Below are positions 1 through 4,920 of a stretch of DNA of 5,721 nucleotides, piece after piece. The DNA is taken from contig CAZIAB010000048.1 of NCBI GenBank assembly GCA_964537525.1, positions 1 through 5,721 on the forward strand, in the 5' to 3' direction. The position numbers and the translations under genes are program-made. How positions within the stretch are numbered: the first letter of the stretch is position 1; every line of letters starts with the position of its first letter. Below the pieces are notes generated by a model that was given only the letters and a program-made list of their open reading frames with translations, had not been told where the DNA came from and ran no database searches. This DNA is from CAYMDJ01 sp964537525 (GTDB taxonomy: Archaea; Aenigmatarchaeota; Aenigmatarchaeia; QMZP01).

Positions 1-569
1 TGGAGCCTAAGGAGGCTCTGGAGAAGACGAAGCAGAACCTGGAAAAGAACCACAACGAGATGATTGACAGGATTGAAAAGATGAAGAATTCCTCCATTGT
101 CGAGGAGCTGCAGGGCATATACAGCCAGGGACTTAACCTCGTGCAGCCGACGGAGATGACAGGAACCCTCAAGGGGAGGTACATAATCGACAGGCAGATG
201 AGGTCTGCATTCAAGGCTGCCAAGTCGCAGATTGACATTCTAACCACAGAGCAGGGGCTCAATGAACTTTATTCAAAGCATTTCCGGGTTCTCAAGAAGA
301 TTGCAAGGTCCGGCGTGAAGCTGAGAATTCTTTCCAACACGTCTGACAACACCGTCGCGAATGCCTTCGGTGAGATAGCGGAGCTTAAGAGGCTCACGGA
401 GCCGGCGGGCAGGATGGCAATAATAGACGGGCAGAGCATGTTGATGTCCCTGACAGACGACAAGGACGTTCATGAGACGCAGGACATTGCCCTATGGGCA
501 ATGTCAGAGCACGCAGTGAACAGCATGGCAAGCCCGATTTTCATGCATCTCTGGGGCAAGGCAAAGTAA
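1..569 (+). CDS. TrmB-family transcriptional regulator, C-terminal part (5' end outside window)
   Basis: The reading frame is open from base 3 to the TAA at 567-569, so 188 residues are visible and the gene starts upstream of the window; the ATG at 60 is internal. The first 30 or so visible residues (EPKEALEKTK onward) are the charged dimerisation helix that in TrmB proteins links the N-terminal winged helix to the effector domain. After it comes a PLD-like effector domain: GRYIIDRQMRSAFKAAKSQIDI at about 58-79 (read as two stretches), then a GVKLRIL strand at 104-110, IIDG at 140-143, and the closing ALW...LW pattern at 163-184. Known members are sugar-responsive or general archaeal regulators that act as DNA-bound dimers; the ligand here cannot be read. 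The winged helix is not visible, so DNA binding is inferred from the family. The next gene is convergent, so the regulated target is not evident. Confidence 0.75.
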   Translation, partial: EPKEALEKTKQNLEKNHNEMIDRIEKMKNSSIVEELQGIYSQGLNLVQPTEMTGTLKGRYIIDRQMRSAFKAAKSQIDILTTEQGLNELYSKHFRVLKKIARSGVKLRILSNTSDNTVANAFGEIAELKRLTEPAGRMAIIDGQSMLMSLTDDKDVHETQDIALWAMSEHAVNSMASPIFMHLWGKAK

Positions 570-571
570 TT

Positions 572-588
572 CCTTCTTATTTTTAAGT
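572..588 (+). terminator. T-rich terminator after the TrmB-like gene
   Basis: Immediately after the TAA at 567-569 the + strand reads CCTTCTTATTTTTAAG, a T-rich run of the kind that is enough for intrinsic termination in archaea, with no stem needed. It lies in the 24-bp gap before the convergent Nudix gene, where a terminator is expected. The call rests on composition and position only. Confidence 0.45.
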
Positions 589-593
589 CTCGG

Positions 594-998
594 TTAAACC
601 AATTCGAATATTTTTTTCAAACTATCATTTGGCAGATTTTCAAGTTCAAGGAGCTTTTCTTTTTCAAGCCAATAATAATTTATTATGTTTTCATTTTCAG
701 GATTTTTTGTTATATCCACGCTTAATTTTTTAGATTTACATAAGAATGTGTTACAAATTACTTGCCCGTTATCCGATTCTCTGAAAAACCACCAAATCCC
801 TACTGGTTTGATAATCTCAATGTCAAGGGAAACTTCTTCTTTGACTTCACGAATTAAAGCATTATATGGTGATTCTCCGTGTTTTACTTTTCCACCTGGC
901 AAGTCAAAATATTTTTTGCCATTAAATTCCTGTTCTATAATTAGAAATTTGCCATTATCTTCAATTAAGGCTTTTACTGCCGCATATACCTTTGCCAT
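594..998 (-). CDS. Nudix hydrolase (134 aa), AT-rich, probably acquired
   Basis: A complete small Nudix (MutT-like) domain of usual single-domain length. Nudix enzymes cleave nucleoside diphosphates linked to another group, using a divalent metal held by the Nudix box. Here the box G-x5-E-x7-REUxEE-x-GU runs from G36 to L58: G36, E42, R50, E51, E54 and E55 are all present, so the metal site is intact. The Gly normally at position 57 is Ser (EEVSL). The strand before the box (YFDLPGG, 30-36) and a WW-containing strand near 69-70 also fit. The substrate cannot be told from sequence; 8-oxo-dGTPase or NDP-sugar/dinucleotide hydrolase are both possible. The gene is about 30% G+C and prefers AAA, GAA, TTA and TTT codons, while its neighbours prefer AAG, GAG and CTC, which points to recent transfer. 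A TATA box 25 bp upstream suggests a leaderless transcript starting at this ATG. Confidence 0.88.
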   Translation of the reverse strand: MAKVYAAVKALIEDNGKFLIIEQEFNGKKYFDLPGGKVKHGESPYNALIREVKEEVSLDIEIIKPVGIWWFFRESDNGQVICNTFLCKSKKLSVDITKNPENENIINYYWLEKEKLLELENLPNDSLKKIFELV

Positions 999-1018
999 AT
1001 TATTAAAAAATATTCTAC

Positions 1019-1027
1019 CATATAAAT
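1019..1027 (-). promoter_or_regulatory. TATA box of the Nudix gene
   Basis: On the minus strand this reads ATTTATATG, a good archaeal TATA box (box A). Its centre, near 1023, lies about 25 bp upstream of the ATG at 998. Archaeal transcription usually starts 25-27 bp downstream of the box centre, so the mRNA would begin at or next to the start codon and be leaderless. Confidence 0.6.
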
Positions 1028-1073
1028 GTGTGTTTTTCCGTACACGCTTTTGTCAAATATTAATATTCGTTAA

Positions 1074-1112
1074 TGTTAACTGCCTATTGGTTATCCGGCG
1101 AAGCAGTTAACA
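1074..1112. repeat. 10-bp perfect inverted repeat between Nudix and membrane protein genes
   Basis: TGTTAACTGC at 1074-1083 is matched exactly by GCAGTTAACA at 1103-1112, with a 19-nt loop. It lies beyond the Nudix promoter, in the gap before the convergently oriented end of the 1174-1737 gene, at the right edge of the AT-rich island. On the minus strand a T-run (1113-1119) precedes it, so it could help end the membrane-protein transcript. It could also be an operator, or a scar of the insertion that brought in the Nudix gene. Confidence 0.55.
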
Positions 1113-1141
1113 GAAAAATGGTGTAGGGCAAGAGCTATACC

Positions 1142-1157
1142 TTTAAAATAAAAGAAG
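1142..1157 (-). terminator. T-rich terminator after the five-helix membrane protein gene
   Basis: About 17 bases past the TAA at 1174-1176 the minus strand reads CTTCTTTTATTTTAAA, a pyrimidine/T-rich run typical of archaeal intrinsic terminators. A second run (TTTTT at about 1115-1119) and the inverted repeat at 1074-1112 follow. Read-through into the same-strand Nudix gene looks unlikely, and that gene has its own promoter. Confidence 0.4.
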
Positions 1158-1173
1158 CGGAGGGTTTGGAGGC

Positions 1174-1737
1174 TTATTCCTTCTTTTCTCCGCCAGCCGG
1201 TGCTCCGCCGTTGCCTTCACCGAGCCACCAGACCGCAAGGCCCACTATGACGACGAAGAAGACAACAGTCCAGAATTCTCCCTGGTTGGACCATGACGGA
1301 ACGAGGCCGAAGTATGCACCCCCTGCCCCGAAGAATATCAGGACCGCTATGAGGAGGACGCCCAGGATGAATACCCACTTAAGCTTCTTTCCTGAGGCAT
1401 CGCTCGTGAGGTCTGATATCTTGAAGCCCATCAGTCCCAGCAGAATCGCAGCAAAAAGGATTCCCGAACCAACGATGAGTCCCGCCCCGCCGAGATTGGC
1501 GAAGAAACTCACAATACCCGTGTTCCAGCTGGTGTAGAGCATGACGAAGAAAGCCAGGATTATCGATATCAAACCAATACCTGACTTGGGTATCCTTTCA
1601 CCCATTGCCCAGTGAAGGATTCCGTAGAATATCGCCAGTGCCAGCAGGAACGGGAACAGGTACAGGAAGAATCCCATGTTCTGCATGTTCTGGAGAATGT
1701 CGGGGAAAACCCCGCCTGCCTGGAATAATAGAGTCAT
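1174..1737 (-). CDS. Five-helix integral membrane protein of unknown function (187 aa)
   Basis: I do not recognise a named family. From the chosen ATG the protein has five hydrophobic stretches of membrane-spanning length, at about residues 22-44, 52-70, 83-104, 120-144 and 155-173. It ends in a short Gly/Ala/Lys/Glu tail (GGAPAGGEKKE). Loops are short and carry no visible catalytic motif, cofactor site or Cys pair. The frame stays open upstream to an ATG at 1809, adding 24 residues, but a TATA box at 1759-1768 has its centre 26 bp before the ATG at 1737, so transcription should start there and the longer form is unlikely. The first 20 residues contain QAGGVFPDILQN, probably an outside or interfacial amphipathic segment. 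L15e lies upstream on the same strand, but 108 bp and a separate promoter divide them. Possible roles such as transporter, channel or envelope component are guesses. Confidence 0.8.
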   Translation of the reverse strand: MTLLFQAGGVFPDILQNMQNMGFFLYLFPFLLALAIFYGILHWAMGERIPKSGIGLISIILAFFVMLYTSWNTGIVSFFANLGGAGLIVGSGILFAAILLGLMGFKISDLTSDASGKKLKWVFILGVLLIAVLIFFGAGGAYFGLVPSWSNQGEFWTVVFFVVIVGLAVWWLGEGNGGAPAGGEKKE

Positions 1738-1758
1738 GTTAATAGTTTGTGAGGGCAA

Positions 1759-1768
1759 CTTTATAAGC
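1759..1768 (-). promoter_or_regulatory. TATA box of the five-helix membrane protein gene
   Basis: The minus strand reads GCTTATAAAG, a near-ideal archaeal TATA box. Its centre is about 26 bp upstream of the ATG at 1737, predicting a leaderless mRNA. This decides the start: the alternative ATG at 1809 would lie upstream of the promoter. Confidence 0.65.
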
Positions 1769-1845
1769 ATTGTCCTGCTTAAGCTTACTGATAGGGAGAA
1801 GATATACAACGATAACGAAGATACAGAATGCGCACAGTTGTGAGG

Positions 1846-2415
1846 TTACTTCTGCATCCTGCCATGTGCCCTCAGGGAAGGCCTGGCCTTCTCGGCTCCC
1901 CTGCCCTTCCTGTAGAGGGCCCTGGATTTCTTTCCCGCGGACGTCTTTCCCCTGAAGGCCCTTCCCTTGTGCTGGGGCTCGAACACCCACCTCTTGTTTT
2001 TGTCAGAAAGGACCGAGGGATTGTAGGGGTCTATGAGTATGACCTCGAACCATTTGGACTTCCCGTCCTCGGCGAGCATGTAAGAATTCAGGACCTCGAG
2101 GTTCTTGTACTTCCTGGATGCCTTCTCCTCTGCGACCACCCTGCTGGATTTCCCGAGGGAGAAGAACCTTCCCGCGGTCTTCGGCCTCCTTCCGCCCTTC
2201 TTCGGGGTCTTCCTCATCCCCTTGTCGACCTTGACCCTCACGATGACATAGCCCTCCTTTGCCTTGTAACCGAGCCTCCTCGCCCTGTCAATCCTGGTTG
2301 GCCTGTCAATCTTGGTTATCGTGGGCTGCTTCCTGATGTGAATCATCATCATGGAATATCCCTCACCAAGATTCTCCTTGGGCTTCTTCCAGATGTTTGC
2401 AACGTGCTTGTACAT
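1846..2415 (-). CDS. rpl15e: Large-subunit ribosomal protein L15e
   Basis: L15e binds 23S rRNA in the archaeal/eukaryotic large ribosomal subunit and has no bacterial counterpart. The 189-residue product matches the family along its length: N-terminal MYKHVANIWKKPKE, a variable segment, the hallmark IDRPTRIDRARRLGYKAKEG at 36-55, VIVRVKVDKG at 57-66, a basic loop to about 83, RKYKNLEVLNSY at 101-112, then the YKW-like motif (SKWFEVILIDP, 120-130) and the basic tail GKTSAGKKSRAL with KGRGAEKARPS to 180. Length is normal. Upstream in-frame codons include a TTG at 2442, but family alignment starts at MYK and a purine-rich GGAAGG lies a few bases before the ATG at 2415. In some archaea L15e sits beside RNase P and exosome genes; none are here. 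A TATA box at 2461-2469 gives it its own promoter. Confidence 0.96.
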   Translation of the reverse strand: MYKHVANIWKKPKENLGEGYSMMMIHIRKQPTITKIDRPTRIDRARRLGYKAKEGYVIVRVKVDKGMRKTPKKGGRRPKTAGRFFSLGKSSRVVAEEKASRKYKNLEVLNSYMLAEDGKSKWFEVILIDPYNPSVLSDKNKRWVFEPQHKGRAFRGKTSAGKKSRALYRKGRGAEKARPSLRAHGRMQK

Positions 2416-2460
2416 GCTATCCTTCCTTAAGCCGGATTCCAATAGTAGATGTTCCTTTGG

Positions 2461-2469
2461 TTTATAAGC
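2461..2469 (-). promoter_or_regulatory. TATA box of the L15e gene
   Basis: The minus strand reads GCTTATAAA. With the centre near 2465, transcription should begin near 2440, leaving a leader of about 25 nt before the ATG at 2415. That leader contains GGAAGG (about 2420-2427), a weak Shine-Dalgarno-like purine run. So this gene, unlike several neighbours, is probably not leaderless. Confidence 0.55.
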
Positions 2470-2495
2470 TTTTGTCCCGGGCGGGGGACGTATAA

Positions 2496-2507
2496 GTTAT
2501 ATATAAC
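2496..2507. promoter_or_regulatory. Palindromic TATA-like element upstream of the 97-aa membrane protein gene
   Basis: GTTATATATAAC is a perfect 12-bp palindrome containing a TATA-like core. Read on the + strand it would set transcription near 2528, about 7 nt before the ATG at 2535. Its symmetry would allow TBP to bind in either direction. A second AT-rich candidate, TATAAATATAAAT at 2514-2526, is probably too close to the start codon. Confidence 0.4.
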
Positions 2508-2534
2508 TATCGGTATAAATATAAATGTGATTTT

Positions 2535-2828
2535 ATGCACGCTGTAGTCAAGATACTGCTCGGTTTGGTGTTCATAGCAATCGGACTGGGACTCTTTGTC
2601 GATTCGGTCACCCCGATATTCGGGACAACGGGAACGTGGGGGATAGACTGGCTGACAAACTTCATAATAGTCCTTACAGGAACCATCCCGGCGCTTCTCA
2701 TACTGCTCGGGCTCTTTGTCGTTTGGCTTGAGATAGACGAGGTAAAGGCAGAGAGGGAGATAAAGGCAGAAGAGAAGAAGGTCGAGGAAGAGAAACCGAA
2801 AAGCAAGCCAAAGGCCAAGAAAAAATAA
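2535..2828 (+). CDS. Small two-helix membrane protein with charged tail (97 aa)
   Basis: I do not recognise a named family. The 97 residues form a simple plan: a first membrane helix at about 4-22 (VVKILLGLVFIAIGLGLFV), an outside loop of about 18 residues (VDSVTPIFGTTGTWGIDW), a second helix at about 41-65, then a tail of about 32 residues rich in Lys and Glu that ends KPKAKKK. The strongly positive end predicts both termini in the cytoplasm by the positive-inside rule. Residues 66-87 (IDEVKAEREIKAEEKKVEEE) could form a charged single helix. There is no catalytic motif, so an anchor, adaptor or accessory role for a larger membrane complex is conceivable but not shown. It is divergent from L15e and has its own promoter region. 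A gap of 119 bp with a separate TATA-like box divides it from porB, so they need not be co-transcribed. Confidence 0.8.
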   Translation: MHAVVKILLGLVFIAIGLGLFVDSVTPIFGTTGTWGIDWLTNFIIVLTGTIPALLILLGLFVVWLEIDEVKAEREIKAEEKKVEEEKPKSKPKAKKK

Positions 2829-2857
2829 GGGAATTCCCCCTTTTCCATTTATTTCAA
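2827..2857 (+). terminator. Short hairpin plus pyrimidine run after the 97-aa gene
   Basis: Right after the stop codon, AAGGG (2827-2831) can pair with CCCTT (2838-2842), closing a 6-nt loop; the core GGGAATTCCC is also palindromic. It is followed by TTTCCATTTATTT, so this fits a stem plus T-rich run terminator. The stem is short, and in archaea the T-rich run is probably the working part. Confidence 0.4.
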
Positions 2858-2910
2858 GCGTAGCCTTGGCCCTGCCGGGACATCGTCAATAAGGGATTTT
2901 TCCTGCCTAA

Positions 2911-2920
2911 CCTTAAAAAC
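2911..2920 (+). promoter_or_regulatory. Probable TATA box of porB
   Basis: CCTTAAAAAC is a moderate match to an archaeal TATA box. Transcription about 26 bp downstream of its centre would start near 2941, leaving a leader of under 10 nt before the GTG (2948) or ATG (2951). This supports porB being transcribed from its own promoter. Confidence 0.4.
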
Positions 2921-2947
2921 CCATTGCGTGCAATAAGATAGAGTGGT

Positions 2948-3832
2948 GTGATGGAAGAGACCAGGATTCTTGCGCCCGGGCACACGATGTGCGCGGGTTG
3001 TGGCGTCGCTATAGCTGTCAACATGCTATCCAGGGCTTGCCCGAAGGACGTCATAGTGTGCAATGCGACCTCGTGCCTCGAGGTAACGACCTCTGCTTAT
3101 CCCACCACCGCATGGAACGTTCCATGGATTCATGCCGCGTTCGAGACGGCATCCTCCCTGGCGAGCGGCGTGGAGGCCGCTGTAAAGAGGATGGGCAAGG
3201 ACTGGAAGGTAATCGCGATAGCGGGCGACGGGGGGACCTTTGACATAGGGCTCCAGGCATTGTCAGGGATGCTGGAGAGGGGCCATCATGTGACTCAGAT
3301 TTGCGTTGACAACGAAGCTTATATGAATACTGGGATACAGCGCTCCGGCGGGACGCCGTACGGGGCATGGACGACCACCAGCCCTCCTGGAAAGAAGACC
3401 ATAGGAAAGGAGGAACAGAAGAAGCCCCTCGACGAGATAGTGGCTGCCCATAAGATTCCCTACGTAGCGACGGCTTCCATTGCGTACCCTGCTGACCTGA
3501 TAGCCAAGATGAAGAAGGCCCTGAAGAAGCAACCGTCGTTCGTTCACATACTCTGCCCCTGCCCCACCGGGTGGAAGAGCGACGTCTCTGATTCCGTCAA
3601 CCTGGCCAGGCTGGCTGTCGAGACAGGGATGTGGGCACTCTACGAGATAGAGGACAGGAACTTCAGGGTAACGAAGAAGGCTGCAAGGAAGCCTGTCGGT
3701 GAGTATCTCAAGAGGCAGGGAAGGTTCAAGCACCTCGATGAGAAAACAATCAGGGAGATACAGAATACCATTGATGATAGATGGAAAGAACTTGACCGGC
3801 TTGAGAAACAGGGTGGGAAGCTACTCTACTGA
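2948..3832 (+). CDS. porB: Pyruvate/2-oxoacid:ferredoxin oxidoreductase beta subunit (PorB-type)
   Basis: The beta subunit carries thiamine diphosphate and one [4Fe-4S] cluster in the cytoplasmic enzyme that converts pyruvate (or a branched-chain 2-oxoacid) and CoA to acyl-CoA and CO2, passing electrons to ferredoxin. Counting from the ATG at 2951 (293 aa), the expected cluster Cys ligands are C14 and C17 (GHTMCAGCG), C42 (SCLEV) and C204 (CPCPTGW). The TPP/Mg site is GDG at 92-94 with DN at 120-121. NTGIQRSGGTPYGAWTTTSP at 126-145 is the POR/VOR pattern and not that of 2-oxoglutarate enzymes. Length is usual for archaeal PorB. GTG at 2948 and ATG at 2951 are adjacent and both usable. The gamma, delta and alpha genes normally next to it are absent on both sides, so they must lie elsewhere or be missing. 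Its end overlaps the convergent next gene by 12 bp. VorB remains an alternative for substrate. Confidence 0.93.
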   Translation: MMEETRILAPGHTMCAGCGVAIAVNMLSRACPKDVIVCNATSCLEVTTSAYPTTAWNVPWIHAAFETASSLASGVEAAVKRMGKDWKVIAIAGDGGTFDIGLQALSGMLERGHHVTQICVDNEAYMNTGIQRSGGTPYGAWTTTSPPGKKTIGKEEQKKPLDEIVAAHKIPYVATASIAYPADLIAKMKKALKKQPSFVHILCPCPTGWKSDVSDSVNLARLAVETGMWALYEIEDRNFRVTKKAARKPVGEYLKRQGRFKHLDEKTIREIQNTIDDRWKELDRLEKQGGKLLY

Positions 3833-4804
3833 TTTCTTCTTCGATTTCATGTCCTTGACGCTGTTGGACAGGTCCCTGACGCTCTGCATAAGGGGTGAGA
3901 GGCTGCTCTTCATCGCTCCCTCGATGGATTCCATCCTGGTTGACATCTCTCCTATCGCTGACCTGTAGGTGTCAATCTTCTCCTCTATGTTGTTCATGTC
4001 CTCTTTCTTGTCGCCCTCCAGCCTTTTTATGGAATTCTCCATCAGATCGACCTTGTTCTCGATTAGCGTTAGCTTGTTCTCCAGGTCCAGCAGGCTCGCC
4101 TGGACAGCGTCCCATTTCTCCTCTATTATTCCCTCCACGAGCTCCTCTATCGCCCTCTTCCTGTCATCCCTCTTCTCCTTTACAGTCCTCCTCTCGGGCA
4201 GCCTGGAGAGCGGTTCCTCCTGGAACCCTGGACGGTATGAATCCTGGGGCGGTATCTCGTCGCCCATCGGGGCCGGCCCTGCGGAGCGTCTCCTGTCAGT
4301 TATCCCCGGAACCTCTGGCAGGTCAAGAGGCCCTCTCATTGTCATGTCATCCTCCCTTGGCGGTGGAGGAATGTCCCTCATGTCCTCTGGCTCTGGCGGG
4401 GGAGCCATCCTCGGTTGCGGTGGGGGCGCTCCCCAGTCCTCTTCCTCCCTCCTTCTCGGCTCAGGAGGCCGCTGGTATCCGGTTGCCCGCCCCTCGGGTG
4501 GGTAATCGTTCCTGTCATAATTCTCTGGAGGGGGCATGTCTGAAAGTGGCTCCTCCGCTGGTTCTGGGGGATAACCCTGCGGCGCCTGAGGTGGTTGCTG
4601 TGGCGGCGAGGCCTGGCCGCCGACCGCGCCCTTGAGCGCCGTCGTCATTGCCTTGTCAACCTCCGTGGGGGTGTAGCCCTCGTCCTTGAGAATCCTTATT
4701 ATCTCAGGCTCAGGAACCCCCCTGGAAGAAAGCGAGAGAACCTTGCCCGTAGGAATCCTCCTCTGGGGTGTTGATGCCTGTTTCTTGTCGAACAGTCCGA
4801 ACAT
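3821..4804 (-). CDS. Proline-rich coiled-coil protein with N-terminal helical module (327 aa)
   Basis: Not a family I can name. Three parts are clear. Residues 17-57 look like a compact helical module: IPTGKVLSLSSRGVPEPEII then RILKDEGYTPTEVDKAMTTA, i.e. two or three helices in a pattern recalling small helical protein-binding domains (UBA-like). Residues 64-200 are a long disordered linker rich in Pro, Glu and Arg, with many PP and PPP runs. Residues 208-327 are a coiled coil; L238, L241, L245, I248, V252, M255, I259 and L262 follow an exact 3-4 heptad spacing. There is no signal peptide or membrane helix, so it is probably a cytoplasmic oligomer or scaffold. The start at 4804 has AGGAG eight bases upstream. 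It ends 12 bp inside the convergent porB. The next same-strand gene upstream encodes another coiled coil, suggesting a related or partner role; resemblance to archaellum FlaC/FlaD-type coiled coils is only general. Confidence 0.82.
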   Translation of the reverse strand: MFGLFDKKQASTPQRRIPTGKVLSLSSRGVPEPEIIRILKDEGYTPTEVDKAMTTALKGAVGGQASPPQQPPQAPQGYPPEPAEEPLSDMPPPENYDRNDYPPEGRATGYQRPPEPRRREEEDWGAPPPQPRMAPPPEPEDMRDIPPPPREDDMTMRGPLDLPEVPGITDRRRSAGPAPMGDEIPPQDSYRPGFQEEPLSRLPERRTVKEKRDDRKRAIEELVEGIIEEKWDAVQASLLDLENKLTLIENKVDLMENSIKRLEGDKKEDMNNIEEKIDTYRSAIGEMSTRMESIEGAMKSSLSPLMQSVRDLSNSVKDMKSKKKSVE

Positions 4805-4812
4805 ATCAAATG

Positions 4813-4817
4813 CTCCT
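4813..4817 (-). promoter_or_regulatory. Shine-Dalgarno site of the proline-rich coiled-coil gene
   Basis: The minus strand reads AGGAG with eight bases before the ATG at 4804. It is a canonical ribosome binding site and fixes this start. It shows that this gene has a leader, unlike the leaderless-looking genes elsewhere in the window. Confidence 0.6.
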
Positions 4818-4853
4818 ATGAAATTCCACGATGGTTCGTTTTTTCAGCATAAC

Positions 4854-4892
4854 TCAAAAACATGCGGTTATTTCAACGCGCCATGTTTTTGA
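4854..4892. repeat. 11-bp perfect inverted repeat (hairpin) between the two coiled-coil genes
   Basis: TCAAAAACATG at 4854-4864 is matched exactly by CATGTTTTTGA at 4882-4892, with 17 nt between. Inside, C4865-G4866 can pair with C4879-G4880 and G4867-T4869 with A4875-C4877, extending the stem with one-base bulges around a 5-nt loop. It sits just downstream of a minus-strand TATA box (4901-4910) and overlaps the predicted transcription start of the 4804 gene. It could be a repressor operator, a leader structure, or the terminator of the upstream 5316 gene (the 3' arm on the minus strand ends in TTTTTGA). Confidence 0.65.
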
Positions 4893-4900
4893 AAACCTAC

Positions 4901-4910
4901 CTTTATAATT
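4901..4910 (-). promoter_or_regulatory. Probable TATA box of the proline-rich coiled-coil gene
   Basis: The minus strand reads AATTATAAAG. With the centre near 4905, transcription would start near 4879, giving a leader of about 75 nt with the AGGAG site near its end. The box lies 11 bp beyond the stop codon of the upstream coiled-coil gene, so the two genes can be transcribed separately, although read-through is possible. Confidence 0.5.
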
Positions 4911-4920
4911 CTCCTGGATT

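Noticed and set aside
591..1098. CGGTTAAACCAAT at 591 and ATTGGTTATCCGG at 1086 as inverted ends of the AT-rich island
   Set aside because: Only 9 of 13 positions agree, and the left copy includes the Nudix stop codon; too weak to call element ends.
685..1110. 141-residue + strand open frame over the Nudix gene
   Set aside because: The minus strand holds an intact Nudix box; the + frame has no recognisable features and runs across the Nudix promoter.
1074..1112. Integron attC-like site or tRNA remnant in the inverted repeat
   Set aside because: The GTTAAC motifs recall attC core sites, but the length, second stem and bulges of attC are missing, no integrase is present, and no tRNA arms can be drawn.
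1738..1809. 24-residue N-terminal extension of the five-helix membrane protein
   Set aside because: It would start upstream of the TATA box at 1759-1768, which is correctly placed for a start at 1737.
2416..2442. TTG start giving L15e nine extra residues
   Set aside because: The family begins at the MYK segment and a purine-rich site precedes the ATG at 2415; the TTG lies at or before the predicted transcription start.
3895..4635. Long + strand open frames opposite the proline-rich coiled-coil gene
   Set aside because: They are complements of a proline- and glutamate-rich gene, giving Ser/Pro/Leu-rich low-complexity products without domains; the minus-strand gene has a Shine-Dalgarno site and heptads.
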